From: Pseudomonas rhizosphaerae
Lineage (GTDB): Bacteria; Pseudomonadota; Gammaproteobacteria; Pseudomonadales; Pseudomonadaceae
Direction: 5' to 3'
NCBI RefSeq assembly: GCF_000761155.1
Contig: NZ_CP009533.1
Coordinates: forward strand, 4,621,001 to 4,685,000
Length of the DNA stretch: 64,000 bases
In this document: in pieces, positions 9,860-18,880 of the stretch
How the letters are laid out: the number at the start of each line of letters is the position of its first letter
Position numbering within the stretch: the first letter of the stretch is position 1
Made by a program: the position numbers and the translations under genes
The notes under the pieces: model-generated
The model's input: only the letters and a program-made list of their open reading frames with translations
The model's database searches: none
What the model was told of the DNA's origin: nothing

Positions 9860-10237
9860 TCAGCCGGTACGCCAGGTAATTTCTTCTTCACCGTCTTCGC
9901 TGATACGAATCCAGCGGTCGGCGTTTTCTTCGCCTTCCTCTTCCACCCAGCTGCCCGGTGCGCAGCGCACCTCGACACCGAGTGCCTTGAAGGCTGCACG
10001 GGCGCAGGCGACATCGTCGTCCCAAGGGGTGGCATCGCTTTCCAGGTACAGGCTGTTCCACTTGCCCACGGCCTTGGGCAGCCAGGTTACTGGCACGTTG
10101 CCGGCCTGGCATTTCCAGGTCTGGCCCTTCTGCTGCCAGTCGCTGCAGGGCCCCAGGGCCTGGCCGAGCCAGGCGGCGATGGCCTTGTGGTCGACGTCGG
10201 CGTCCTTGAGGTAAATCTCGATATCGGGTTGGCGCAT
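9860..10237 (-). CDS. conserved hypothetical protein
   Basis: 125 residues, acidic (many Asp and Glu near the C-terminus, e.g. VEEEGEENADRW), with several Trp residues and three Cys. No signal peptide or membrane segment. It starts 12 bases after rlmA ends and precedes plsB on the same strand, so it is probably in the dapE-rlmA operon. I do not recognise a named domain. Similar proteins are found in the same place in related Pseudomonas, to my recollection. Confidence 0.75.
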   Translation of the reverse strand: MRQPDIEIYLKDADVDHKAIAAWLGQALGPCSDWQQKGQTWKCQAGNVPVTWLPKAVGKWNSLYLESDATPWDDDVACARAAFKALGVEVRCAPGSWVEEEGEENADRWIRISEDGEEEITWRTG

Positions 10238-10249
10238 GGGTAGGCTCGC

Positions 10250-11062
10250 TCAGTCTTGACGCACAAAATAATCGTAGCGCATGGATACCGTGACCACGAG
10301 TGGCTGCGGCTGTTCGATCACCGCGGCGCGTCGCTCGGCGCTAGCGCGCCAGCCGTGGGGCGTCATCGCCAGCAGGTTGGCGCGCGATTGCGCGTCGATC
10401 AGCTTGAGCTTGAAGGTCAGCGTTTCATGGTGCGCGTGCTGCATGCCTTCGGGTACTTGCAACAGGTGTTTGTCGTCGACGTAGTCGCGTACCTCGTCGT
10501 ACAGGCGCTCGCGCAGTTCCATCAGGTGGCCACGGGTGGGGCCCACCCGCATCAGGCCGCCACCGGGCGCCAACAGGCGTTTGGCCTCGGCCCAGTCGAG
10601 CGGGCTGAACACGCTGGTCAGGAACTGGCAGCTGGCGTCGGCGAGCGGCACGCGCGCCATGCTGGCGACCAGCCAATGCACGGACGGCGCACGCTTGCAG
10701 GCGCGCTTGACCGCCTCGCGGGAGATGTCCAGCGCATAGCCATCGGCGCGGGGTAGCGCCTGGGCGATCTGCTCGGTGTAGTAGCCTTCGCCGCAGCCGA
10801 TGTCCAGCCAGCGGCGTGGCCAGCGTTCGGCCGCAAGCTCGGCCAGGCGCTGCGCCACGGGCGCATAGTGCCCTTCGTTGAGGAAGTCGCGGCGGGCTTC
10901 GACCATGGCTTGGTTGTCACCCGGCTCGCGACTGTTCTTGTGCTGCACCGGCAGCAAGTTCAGGTAACCCTGACGCGCGCGATCGAAGCGATGGCCGCTG
11001 GGGCAGACCATGCCATTGTCGGCGTTGGCCAGCATGGCGGTGCAGAGAGGGCAAGTGAGCAT
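10250..11062 (-). CDS. rlmA: 23S rRNA (guanine745-N1)-methyltransferase
   Basis: 270 residues. The N-terminal zinc site is CPLC (C4, C7) with C20 and H24, the RlmA/RrmA signature. The SAM-binding motif is WLDIGCGEGYYTEQIA at 85-100, followed by YALDISREAVKRA. The enzyme methylates N1 of G745 in 23S rRNA helix 35. Its ATG overlaps the dapE stop as TGATG, so translation is probably coupled to dapE. Members of the wider family (TlrB) methylate G748 and give macrolide resistance; the context and ordinary chromosomal position favour RlmA. Confidence 0.88.
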   Translation of the reverse strand: MLTCPLCTAMLANADNGMVCPSGHRFDRARQGYLNLLPVQHKNSREPGDNQAMVEARRDFLNEGHYAPVAQRLAELAAERWPRRWLDIGCGEGYYTEQIAQALPRADGYALDISREAVKRACKRAPSVHWLVASMARVPLADASCQFLTSVFSPLDWAEAKRLLAPGGGLMRVGPTRGHLMELRERLYDEVRDYVDDKHLLQVPEGMQHAHHETLTFKLKLIDAQSRANLLAMTPHGWRASAERRAAVIEQPQPLVVTVSMRYDYFVRQD

Positions 11063-12213
11063 CAGGCGAGCAACTCGACGAGGGTCTGGTAGTAGATCTC
11101 GGTCAGCACATCGAGGTCGCTGGCCAGGATACGTTCGTTGACCTGGTGGATCGTGGCATTCACCGGGCCCAACTCGACTACCTGGGTGCCGAGGGTGGCA
11201 ATGAAGCGCCCGTCGGAGGTGCCGCCGCTGGTCGAGGCCTGGGTCTCGCGGCCGGTGACGTCCTTGATGCTGGCCGCTACCGCATCGAGCAGGGCACCCG
11301 GCTCGGTCAGGAACGGCAGGCCGGACAGCGCCCAGTCGATGTGCCAGTCCAGGCCATGCTTGTCGAGAATCGTGGCCACACGTTGCTGCAGGCCTTCGAC
11401 CGTGGACTGGGTGGAGAAACGGAAGTTGAACACCGCCGTCAGCTCGCCCGGAATCACGTTGGTGGCGCCGGTGCCGCTGTTGAGATTGGACACCTGGAAA
11501 CTGGTCGGCGGGAAGAACGCATTGCCGTCATCCCAATGCTCGGCGGCCAGCTCGGCCAGGGCCGGGGCCGCCAGGTGGATCGGGTTGCGCGCCAGGTGCG
11601 GATACGCCACATGGCCCTGCACGCCGCGCACGGTCAAGGTGGCGCCAAGCGAGCCGCGCCGGCCGTTCTTCACCACATCACCGACCAGGGTGGTGCTCGA
11701 AGGCTCGCCGACGATGCACCAGTCCAGCCGCTCCTTGCGCGCAGCCAGGCGCTCGACCACTGCCTTGGTGCCGTGGTGGGCCGGGCCTTCTTCGTCGCTG
11801 GTGATCAGGAAGGCGACCGAACCACGGTGGTTGGGGTGATCGGCGACGAAGCGCTCAGCGGCCACCAGCATCGCCGCCAGGCTGCCCTTCATGTCGGCGG
11901 CGCCACGGCCATGCAACATGCCGTGCTCGTCGATGACGGCCTCGAACGGAGCGATCTGCCAAGCCTGGGTGGGGCCGGTGGGGACCACGTCGGTGTGGCC
12001 GGCGAAGCACAGCACCGGGCCGTCCTGGGTGCCATGGGTGGCCCAGAAGTTGTCCACCTCCTCGATGCGCATCGGCTCCAGCTTGAAACCGGCCTGCCCC
12101 AGGCGCTGCATCATCAGTTTCTGGCAATCGGCGTCCACGGGTGTGACCGAAGGGCGGCGGATCAGGTCGCAGGCAAGCTGCAGCGTGGGCGAGAGGTCGG
12201 CGGCGGCCGTCAT
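11062..12213 (-). CDS. dapE: succinyl-diaminopimelate desuccinylase
   Basis: 383 residues from the ATG at 12213, preceded by GGAG at good spacing; an ATG 66 bases upstream lacks homology. DapE hydrolyses N-succinyl-LL-diaminopimelate to LL-DAP for lysine and peptidoglycan synthesis. It is a di-zinc M20 enzyme: [10 protein letters not shown] (H73, D75), RGAADMKG (D107) and TSDEEGPA (E141/E142) are metal and catalytic residues. The C-terminal [13 protein letters not shown] is also characteristic. It is the first gene of a dapE-rlmA-hypothetical operon and is divergent from the fimbrial pilin gene. Confidence 0.97.
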   Translation of the reverse strand: MTAAADLSPTLQLACDLIRRPSVTPVDADCQKLMMQRLGQAGFKLEPMRIEEVDNFWATHGTQDGPVLCFAGHTDVVPTGPTQAWQIAPFEAVIDEHGMLHGRGAADMKGSLAAMLVAAERFVADHPNHRGSVAFLITSDEEGPAHHGTKAVVERLAARKERLDWCIVGEPSSTTLVGDVVKNGRRGSLGATLTVRGVQGHVAYPHLARNPIHLAAPALAELAAEHWDDGNAFFPPTSFQVSNLNSGTGATNVIPGELTAVFNFRFSTQSTVEGLQQRVATILDKHGLDWHIDWALSGLPFLTEPGALLDAVAASIKDVTGRETQASTSGGTSDGRFIATLGTQVVELGPVNATIHQVNERILASDLDVLTEIYYQTLVELLA

Positions 12214-12439
12214 GGAAACTCCGGAAGCAGGGGCGGGCAAAGGGGCGATATGGTAAAGCAAAAACGCATGGGCCAACACCGCGGGGCCGTTGGCGGCACT
12301 TTCGCTGCATATTCCTACATCGCCGCCGGCTTATTCGCCGGGTAGGGCAATCGATCTCTCATGTTTTGCGCCGCACTCGGCCATCACCATCCCGCAGGCG
12401 TTCCGCGCCTCCTGCGATCGCACCGACCGAGAGAACGAC

Positions 12440-13096
12440 ATGACCCCCGTTACACGCATTGCCCTCTTCACCGCACTCCTTGCACCCATTGCCATGGCAG
12501 TCGCCGGCCCGTCCGTGGACGTCACGATCACCGGCTCGATCATGCCCGGTGGCTGCACACCGACCCTGAGCAACGCGCAGCTGGATCACGGCCGTTTGTA
12601 CAGCCGCGACCTGCGCACCACGGGCCCGACCGTGCTGGACGACCGCACTCGCACCACCACCTTGACCATAAGCTGCGAAGCGGCGACTGCTTATGGCCTT
12701 CGTGCCGTCGACAATCGCGTCGAATCGGTGCTGGAAAACGCCGACGCCACCCGTTTCGGGCTGGGCCTGACCAGCAAGGACGAGAAAATCGGCTCGTTCA
12801 GGCTGCGTATCGCCCCCGAAGGCTCGACCATGGATGGCAAGCCTGTCTTGCTGACCGTCGGCAGCGCTACGGGCAAGGTCTGGTCCGCCGCCGAGCGACG
12901 TACGCGCAGCTTGCGCAACGACGGTCAGCTCGTGGGCCTGGTCGACAAGGAGGGCGTGGAAAGCGGGCCGACGGCGACCAAGGACGCCGTATTGACGCTG
13001 GTTTCATACCTGACCATCGCGCCGACTGCGAACCTGACCCTGGATGGCGAAGTACCCCTGGCCGGTGCCGCGACCCTGGAGCTGTTCTATCTGTAA
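12440..13096 (+). CDS. DUF1120 fimbrial subunit (probable major pilin)
   Basis: 218 residues from ATG 12440 with GAGAGAAC upstream. Signal peptide MTPVTRIALFTALLAPIAMA, then a mature protein with GGCTPTL and a second Cys in TISCEAAT, the disulfide typical of chaperone-usher pilins. The C-terminus ends TLELFYL, the penultimate-aromatic pattern recognised by the chaperone. It shares with the adhesin at 13155 the phrases C-x-PTL, RAVDNR, R-x-DGQL and a TLE-x-x-YL end, so the two are paralogues. It lies on the plus strand, converging with the rest of the cluster, and has its own upstream region next to dapE. Confidence 0.85.
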   Translation: MTPVTRIALFTALLAPIAMAVAGPSVDVTITGSIMPGGCTPTLSNAQLDHGRLYSRDLRTTGPTVLDDRTRTTTLTISCEAATAYGLRAVDNRVESVLENADATRFGLGLTSKDEKIGSFRLRIAPEGSTMDGKPVLLTVGSATGKVWSAAERRTRSLRNDGQLVGLVDKEGVESGPTATKDAVLTLVSYLTIAPTANLTLDGEVPLAGAATLELFYL

Positions 13097-13154
13097 GCGC
13101 TCAAACATTCATGACCGGGCTCGCCGGACAACGCTCCGAGGTCTTGAGTAAGCG

Positions 13155-14279
13155 TCACAGATAGATGATTTCCAGTGTCACCGAGCCATCGATCGGTGTT
13201 TCCTGGCGCAGGTCCAGCTCGCGGGCAGGCGCCAGGTGCAGGTCGATGGTCAAGGGCAGCGACAGCCCTGACCAGGCACTCGGTGCGCTACCCGGCGCCA
13301 ACACTCCCTGCAGCGCCGTGAGTTGACCATCGCTGCGCAGGAACCCGTCGCGATCCACTCGCCAGGTCTGTCCCGAAGTGTCTCCGAGCAGGGCGACCGA
13401 GGGCGTGCCATCGCGACCTGTCGCTGCACCCAAACGCACGCTATAGCCACCCAACGCCTGGCCGGCGGCAGTGCGACCAATGCCGAACAGTGTGGGCTTG
13501 GCCAGACCGAGTCGATCGCTCACCGATCCGGTACGGTTGTCGACGGCGCGAATGGCGAAACGGGTCGGTGCGTCACAGTCCACGTCCAGTATCGTGGGTT
13601 GGCTGAACGAGGTGACCGACGCGTGCTGCAGTTGGCTCATGGCAATGCGGCCAAAGTCCACCTGCGCATTGCCGGCCAGCGTCGGCCGACACGCGGCGGG
13701 TGCAAAGCCGGTACGCACCTGCAACGTCGTCAGTTGGCCGGCGACGGCGAAAGTACCGCTGGCGGAAAGGGTATGCGCATCAGGGGCCGTCAGCACGGAC
13801 GGTGCGAGCGCGGCCTGCAGTTCGATCTGTGCCTGCAGCCGCCTGCCCCGTATGACCTTGCCAGCGCGCAATGGCTGCAGGCCTTGGTCATCTTCCAATG
13901 CAGCGGCTTCGGATACCCTGGAAGCCCTGGGTGCAGAAGCAGGTACCGGGCTCCACTGCACGCGCTGATCGTCGACGGCTGCCTGCAAGACGCTCAGACG
14001 GTAGGTGCCCTGCGGGCCTAGGGCAAAGCCTTTGGTCGAAGGTTCGGCTGCTCGGTACGCCAGCACCAGATCCTGCTCCGTGTCACACACCAGGTTCAGG
14101 CTGAACCTGCGCGGTGGCAGGGGCACTTCATCGCCCGACAGCTGCACAGTCGTGCGGTTGAACTGGCCAAGGTCGATGTCAGCCGGACTCAACGCCAGGT
14201 TGCACCCCTGCGCCAAAGCCACGGCAGGTGCCAGCAGCCCTGCCAGCAGCGCGACCAGCGTGTATCTGCAACCGTTCAT
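13155..14279 (-). CDS. two-domain DUF1120 fimbrial protein (probable tip adhesin)
   Basis: 374 residues from ATG 14279, which overlaps the usher stop as ATGA. Signal peptide ends APAVALAQG. The C-terminal half (about 205-374) is a DUF1120 pilin domain with ACRPTL, VDCDAP, RAVDNRTGS, SDGQLTAL and the terminal TLEIIYL chaperone-recognition strand. The N-terminal half (about 20-200) has the same plan, with GCNLAL, IDLGQFNRTTVQL, LVCDTEQDLVLAYRA, suggesting a duplicated pilin-like fold rather than an unrelated lectin. Two-domain subunits in such operons usually sit at the fibre tip. Receptor specificity cannot be told. Confidence 0.82.
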   Translation of the reverse strand: MNGCRYTLVALLAGLLAPAVALAQGCNLALSPADIDLGQFNRTTVQLSGDEVPLPPRRFSLNLVCDTEQDLVLAYRAAEPSTKGFALGPQGTYRLSVLQAAVDDQRVQWSPVPASAPRASRVSEAAALEDDQGLQPLRAGKVIRGRRLQAQIELQAALAPSVLTAPDAHTLSASGTFAVAGQLTTLQVRTGFAPAACRPTLAGNAQVDFGRIAMSQLQHASVTSFSQPTILDVDCDAPTRFAIRAVDNRTGSVSDRLGLAKPTLFGIGRTAAGQALGGYSVRLGAATGRDGTPSVALLGDTSGQTWRVDRDGFLRSDGQLTALQGVLAPGSAPSAWSGLSLPLTIDLHLAPARELDLRQETPIDGSVTLEIIYL

Positions 14280-16648
14280 GACTGGCCTTCGTCGACACGG
14301 CACTGCGCCGTGGCTTTTTCGTAATAAGCCTGGGGGTCGGCTGCGCTCGACAGCTCGACGTGCAACCTGCACGGCTGATCATCCAGCGTGCGGCTCCACA
14401 GCTCTGGGCTGGCATGGAAATCAGGTACGAAAATCACACCGTTTTCCTGTACCAACGTTATCAACCGGCCGTGTTCATCGCTGACATTGGCGCCTCGCTC
14501 GAGGCGTCGGCCGTTGTCGTCGAGCACTTGCAGGAGCAACCGCCGCGTCACCGAAACGGGAAACTTGACCCGTGGCACTGCCCCACGGGCGGCCTGGATC
14601 ATTGCCGCGCCCTGCTGTATGTCGACGTTTCGCGGTAACGACGCCGTGGCCACCTGCACGTTGCTGCGCCCGAAGGGTGCCAGTTGTGGCAGGACGGCGC
14701 GGCCCTGGCGGTCGGTCCAGACGCTGCCGCCCGGCGTATCGATCCGAACGCCAGCGATGTTTTCCAGGGTGAGCAGGCCAAAAGTGTCCTGAAGCGGGTA
14801 GGGCGACAGGGTGAAACCATCTTCATGGAGCACCACGGCACCGCGCGCGGCGGCGCTGTAGCCTTGGCGGCCAGGGCCGTGGTGGGCATAGCCGAGGTCC
14901 AGCTGGCTGGCCTGGGTCAGCCGTGAAACGCCGCCATTGTAGCTGACGGTGCCCTCGCGACCGGCGCGCTCGACGGCAACGCGGTACTGCGTCCGCTCGT
15001 CCCAGCGGCCTTGTACACCGCTGCCCAGGCGCACGCCCGTGGTGTCGTGGCGGACGGTCGAACGCAAGGTGAAGCCGGCGCTCAAGGGCAGGCTGGTACT
15101 GACATGGAAGGCGTTGCCCAAACCTTTCCTGCCGGCTGCCTGCCACTGCCCGGAGGCTGTCAGCGCCACCGGGCCGAGCCGTCGGCCCCAGTTGATCTGG
15201 GCGCGGCTGGAGCGGCGCCCGTCGAAGGCCGTGGCAGTGGACCAAGTGCTGCTCAAGCTGCCTGTCCAGGGATGGGTCCAACCCAGGCCCACGGCGTACT
15301 GGTCGCGCTGGCGACTGTTCCGGGCGGGGTCCTGGCTCCAGGCGCCGTCGATCAAGTCTCGATAGCCAAGCGACTGTCGACCAGCGCTGAACAGTGCCGA
15401 CCACCGCGCCCCCAACTGCTGATTGAGGGTGATGCTGCCCTGCAGGCCATAGGTGGCTGGTTCGCTGGCATGGGCGGCCTGTATCAAGCCCTGCGCGCGC
15501 GAGCCCGACCAGGGTTCCAGGCTCAACCCGGCGCCCGCGGCGTGATAGCCCTGAGCGATCAATGCGCCGCCACTGAGGCTCGCGCCGGGAGCCAGCGGGT
15601 AGCTGCTGCCGGCGCTCATGACCCAGGGCTGATAGCCTTTGCGATCGGCGTCGCGCAGTTGCCCGATGCCCAAAGCGAAACCCCGTGAGGGCAAGTCCAG
15701 GCCAAGCGTCGCAGCCAGGACAGTAAAGACGCGGCGCTCGCCATCGGCCTCGGTCACCGTAACCTCCAGGTCCCGACGCCGATCCAGTTGCGGGACGTCA
15801 TTCAATTCGAACGGGCCGGCCGGCACGACGGTGGAGTAGAGGGGCACGCCGCCCTGGCGAATATCCACGCGCGCCTGAGTGGCGGCAATGCCCTGCACTC
15901 GGGCGCCGTTGCCGCCGGTACGCAGCGCCGGCTCGCTCATCCACTGCGCACCGGTGACCCTCGCCCCGGAGAGCACCGGATTGCTCAGGTTGATCTGACC
16001 CAGTTGCAACATTGCCTGCTGGCTGCTGAAGGTGCGTTGCGCGTAGGCTTCCCTGTGCTGAAACGTCCCTTTGCCCTGTACCGAGCTATGGAACTGGCGG
16101 CTGCGCAGCACCCAGTCGCCCGCATTGACCCCGGCCTCGGTGTTGACCGAGAGGAACCGGTTGCGCTGAGCACCGAACTGGTTGTAGAGGCCCTGAACAT
16201 CGTAATTGAGCAAGCCGGCGACACCGCCACGGGTGAACCCCGACAGGTCTGCCGCCGCGATTCGCACGGCGGAGTCGGGCACCAGCAGTTTGACCTCGCC
16301 GGTCTGCGGCAGCGGTTCGATGCGGGTTTCGGGGAAGTGGTCGACGAAGGCGTTGCAGCCCGCGCCGGCGTCGATCAGCTCGCCGGCGTTGCGTACGGCC
16401 TGATCGATACACAGGGTGCCGTCGGCGTTGAAGCGGGCCTGGACGATGCCCTTGGGCTGGCCGTTGACCGACAGCCGCACGGCATGCAGGCCAGCGGTGA
16501 ACCGTGCGCCCTGGCTCAGGTAGGCCGCCAGGACGGGGTCTATGCCACGCAGGCGCAGGGTCTGGCTGTCGAACGTCATCGCGTTCGCCCATCGCGTGCA
16601 CAACATCAGCGCCAACACGGTCAGGACGCTTGCGCGTGCTGCCGTCAT
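14276..16648 (-). CDS. fimbrial outer-membrane usher
   Basis: 790 residues from ATG 16648, overlapping the chaperone stop as TGATG. After a signal peptide ending RWANA come the usher N-terminal domain (FDSQTLRLRGIDP), a beta barrel with GLLNYDVQGLYNQFG, AQWMSEPALRTGG and RVDIRQGGVPLYSTVVPAGPF split over residues about 150-280, the plug region, and C-terminal domains with VQVATASLPRN and VFVPDFHASPELW. The protein assembles chaperone-bound subunits into a fibre across the outer membrane. It is slightly shorter than PapC/FimD. It is the central gene of a tight chaperone-usher-adhesin operon. Confidence 0.92.
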   Translation of the reverse strand: MTAARASVLTVLALMLCTRWANAMTFDSQTLRLRGIDPVLAAYLSQGARFTAGLHAVRLSVNGQPKGIVQARFNADGTLCIDQAVRNAGELIDAGAGCNAFVDHFPETRIEPLPQTGEVKLLVPDSAVRIAAADLSGFTRGGVAGLLNYDVQGLYNQFGAQRNRFLSVNTEAGVNAGDWVLRSRQFHSSVQGKGTFQHREAYAQRTFSSQQAMLQLGQINLSNPVLSGARVTGAQWMSEPALRTGGNGARVQGIAATQARVDIRQGGVPLYSTVVPAGPFELNDVPQLDRRRDLEVTVTEADGERRVFTVLAATLGLDLPSRGFALGIGQLRDADRKGYQPWVMSAGSSYPLAPGASLSGGALIAQGYHAAGAGLSLEPWSGSRAQGLIQAAHASEPATYGLQGSITLNQQLGARWSALFSAGRQSLGYRDLIDGAWSQDPARNSRQRDQYAVGLGWTHPWTGSLSSTWSTATAFDGRRSSRAQINWGRRLGPVALTASGQWQAAGRKGLGNAFHVSTSLPLSAGFTLRSTVRHDTTGVRLGSGVQGRWDERTQYRVAVERAGREGTVSYNGGVSRLTQASQLDLGYAHHGPGRQGYSAAARGAVVLHEDGFTLSPYPLQDTFGLLTLENIAGVRIDTPGGSVWTDRQGRAVLPQLAPFGRSNVQVATASLPRNVDIQQGAAMIQAARGAVPRVKFPVSVTRRLLLQVLDDNGRRLERGANVSDEHGRLITLVQENGVIFVPDFHASPELWSRTLDDQPCRLHVELSSAADPQAYYEKATAQCRVDEGQS

Positions 16649-17373
16649 CAAGGCTCGTCCTGTTCCAGGGCAGCCTCGTGAGCGTCCACCGCAAAGCCGT
16701 ACACCGTGGCGGGGGTGAAACGGATCTGTCCATCGCCAGCGGCCAACGTGTTGCTCGCCAAGGTCAGCTCGTCGCCGGGCAGCACGTAGCTGCGCGGCAG
16801 TTGCCATGTCGTTCGGCTGGGCAGGCTGTGCAGTTCCTGCGCCAGACGTACGACATAGGGAGTGGGATTGCTGACCTTCAAGCGCCCCTCGCGCAACGAC
16901 CAGCGCAGGCCTTTCCAGGGTTCGGTGTTTCGCGCCAGGCCTTTGGGATGCACGATGACCGGCAAATTCTGGCGCACATTGACTGTTACCTTGGCCTCGC
17001 CGCGCTGGCCTGGCTGGCTGGTTTGCGCCAAGCCTTCGAAAACCACCCGCTTGAGCCGCTGTGCGGTCAGCGGTTCGGAGGTGGCCAGAATGAACCGCAC
17101 CAGTTGTGATTCTCCGGCCTCGACCCGGGCGATGGGCGGCGTCACGAGCAGCAACGTAGCGGTGTCCTCGGGGATATGTTCCAGGGTGACATGCAGCAGG
17201 GCAGGGTTGCGGTCGCTGTTGGTGACCTTGATGGCGGCTTCGGCCTCGCCTTCGTGAACGATCACCACCGAAGTTTCCGGGACCATGCCGTCGGCGTGAA
17301 GGCCTGGGCTGCAGGCCAGCGCAGCGGTCAGGCATAGCCCTGTGAATGAGGGATGAATCGAACGGTGAACCAT
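16648..17373 (-). CDS. periplasmic fimbrial chaperone
   Basis: 241 residues with a signal peptide ending SPGLHA. Two Ig-like domains: the first has TSVVIVHEGEAEAAIKVTNSD and ALLHVTLEHIPEDT (shortened), then LVTPPIARVEAGESQLVRFI, the PapD-type pattern; the second has VNVRQNLPVIVHPKGL and LKVSNPTPYVVRLAQ. Such chaperones donate a strand to pilin subunits in the periplasm and hand them to the usher. It is the first gene of the minus-strand fimbrial operon. The 287 bases upstream contain a REP element and presumably the promoter. Confidence 0.9.
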   Translation of the reverse strand: MVHRSIHPSFTGLCLTAALACSPGLHADGMVPETSVVIVHEGEAEAAIKVTNSDRNPALLHVTLEHIPEDTATLLLVTPPIARVEAGESQLVRFILATSEPLTAQRLKRVVFEGLAQTSQPGQRGEAKVTVNVRQNLPVIVHPKGLARNTEPWKGLRWSLREGRLKVSNPTPYVVRLAQELHSLPSRTTWQLPRSYVLPGDELTLASNTLAAGDGQIRFTPATVYGFAVDAHEAALEQDEP

Positions 17374-17575
17374 CGGGCGCTCCAGGCAGATACAAAGATG
17401 TCGGATACGGCCACGCCTTGCTTGGCACCTGAGTGCCGGGAGGATTTTGAGGGGGGTGAAGGGGCTGCAACGTGGCAGCGATACTCTAAAAGCAATCCGT
17501 TCCGTGTACGGCTCGGACCCTTCCGCAAATGACGGGCGAAAGGGTTGCAGGCGTTGTCGGAGCGATGCTTAGGGT

Positions 17576-17646
17576 TCCGTAGGAGTGGCCGCTACCGGTG
17601 CTCCGGGGGGATGCGGTGCGGGCTTTGCGGCCTCGGAACGCTCCCA
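17576..17646. repeat. REP element, family B-like
   Basis: TCCGTAGGAGT and GCTCCCACGGA form inverted ends around a GC-rich middle of about 50 bases. This resembles the family B REP units at 25155-25239 and 28541-28591 (GGGAGCGGG...CCCGCGAAG) but is diverged. It lies between the fimbrial operon and the methyltransferase-like gene. Confidence 0.6.
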
Positions 17647-17660
17647 CGGATGGGGAGGGG

Positions 17661-18341
17661 TCAGACTTTCTGCGCGATCCAGATAGTGTGCCGGGTGCCC
17701 TTGTTGCCGTGGGCGAACACTTGCACCTCCTCGGCCTTGAAGCCGGCCTTGCGCAGCTTGTCGCTGAACTGCCGGTCGGCGCTGGCCGACCAGACGGCCA
17801 GCACACCCTTGGCTCTCAGCGCCTTGGCGCATGCCGCCAACCCGCCGCTCGAATACAGCCAGCTGTTGGCCTTCTGGGTCAGGCCCTCGGGGCCGTTGTC
17901 CACATCCAGCATGATGGCGTCGAAGCCGGCCGGCTCGGCCTGCAGCACTTTGGCCACATCTTCCAGGCGGATGACGGTGCGCGGATCGGCGAGCGGGTTG
18001 CCGGCTTTTTCACCCAGCGGACCGCGGTTCCATTCCACCACGCCCGGAACCAGTTCGGCGACCACCACTTCGGCGGTCTTGCCCAGGTGCTTGAGCGCCG
18101 AAGCCAGGGTGAAGCCCATGCCCAACCCGCCGATCAGCACCCGCGAGTTCGGTCGCCCGGCCACCTTGCGGCAGGGGATTTCGGCCAGGGCGTCCTCGGA
18201 ACCGTGCATGCGCGTGTTCATCAATTGGCCGCCGTCACCGCCCTGGATCTTGATGACGAAGTCTTCGCCGTACTCGAACAGGCAGAGCGCGCCGCCGTTT
18301 TCGGGGATCGGCGTGGTATCGAGCAATACAAAACGTTTCAT
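17661..18341 (-). CDS. spermidine synthase-like (class I methyltransferase fold) protein
   Basis: 226 residues from the ATG at 18341 (MKRFVLLDTTPIPENGG); longer in-frame starts exist but give an unlike extension. RVLIGGLGMGFTLASALKHL is the glycine-rich nucleotide loop and VVVAELVPGVVEWNRG the acidic strand, as in spermidine synthase and related SpeE-fold proteins. FDAIMLDVDNGPEGL follows. Full spermidine synthases are longer, about 280-300 residues, and this one lacks the N-terminal beta domain, so polyamine synthesis is doubtful. It is likely cytoplasmic. Substrate unknown. Confidence 0.75.
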   Translation of the reverse strand: MKRFVLLDTTPIPENGGALCLFEYGEDFVIKIQGGDGGQLMNTRMHGSEDALAEIPCRKVAGRPNSRVLIGGLGMGFTLASALKHLGKTAEVVVAELVPGVVEWNRGPLGEKAGNPLADPRTVIRLEDVAKVLQAEPAGFDAIMLDVDNGPEGLTQKANSWLYSSGGLAACAKALRAKGVLAVWSASADRQFSDKLRKAGFKAEEVQVFAHGNKGTRHTIWIAQKV

Positions 18342-18424
18342 CGGAGGGTCTCGGAAGGGGACAAGGTCGTGCCCATGGTAGTAGCCTGTACCTTCGGAAC
18401 AAGCCGTGTGGCGTGGGGTATTCA

Positions 18425-18703
18425 ATGAAGTTGCGCAGTGTATCGGTCTTTGCATGTGTTGCCCTGTGTACTGCAGGGGTATGGGCCTCGTCGCTGCCGC
18501 CGGGCTCACCGGGCACCCCCACGCCAACGCCCTATCCGCAGGTTACCGTGCCGCCCGTGCATGGCGGCGAAGGCATGAACGGCACGCCGCCATTGCTGCC
18601 GCCCATCCCATTGCCGGCGCCACCCAAGGCCGACAACGTCCCCGAACCCGAACGCCAGGACACCCCGCCAACCCCGGTCAAGCCCAAATCCCCCGGTGGT
18701 TGA
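18425..18703 (+). CDS. small exported proline-rich protein
   Basis: 92 residues from the ATG at 18425. Residues 1-21 form a signal peptide (MKLRSVSVFACVALCTAGVW) with likely cleavage before SSLPPG. The mature part is about one quarter Pro, with PGTPTPTPYPQ, PPIPLPAPP and TPPTPVKPKSPGG, so it should be extended and periplasmic or surface exposed. No domain is recognisable. It is divergent from the gene at 17661 and followed by REP elements. It could instead be a fortuitous reading frame, but the clear signal peptide argues for a real gene. Confidence 0.65.
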   Translation: MKLRSVSVFACVALCTAGVWASSLPPGSPGTPTPTPYPQVTVPPVHGGEGMNGTPPLLPPIPLPAPPKADNVPEPERQDTPPTPVKPKSPGG

Positions 18704-18740
18704 TCGCGCATCGTCAGGTCCGACACGCCGCGATCCCGTG

Positions 18741-18827
18741 TAGCAGCGGCGCAAGCCGCGTCCCGGAGCCGCCGCGTTTTCCCCGTATACCGTATGCACC
18801 GCCGACGCGGCTCGCGCCGCTGCTACA
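18741..18827. repeat. REP pair, family A (inverted)
   Basis: A plus-strand copy (18741-18764) and a minus-strand copy (18804-18827) of the same unit seen at 2895-2974, core GTAGCAGCGGCGCAAGCCGC. They sit between the convergent proline-rich gene and ptrB, filling most of that 177-base gap. Confidence 0.88.
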
Positions 18828-18880
18828 GGGGCGTGTGCGAGCCGCGTCCGGGCTCCCCGCGTTTCCTCAGGCACACCGCA

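Noticed and set aside
11146..12345. Plus-strand open frame of 399 codons
   Set aside because: Antisense to dapE and of biased composition without any motif.
12440..17373. Fimbrial locus as a recently acquired mobile island
   Set aside because: No integrase, tRNA end, direct repeats or clear base-composition shift is visible; only its accessory nature suggests gain.
16649..17470. N-terminal extension of the usher frame upstream of 16648
   Set aside because: It overlaps the chaperone gene in another frame, is Arg/Pro-rich and lacks homology. The ATG at 16648 gives a proper signal peptide.
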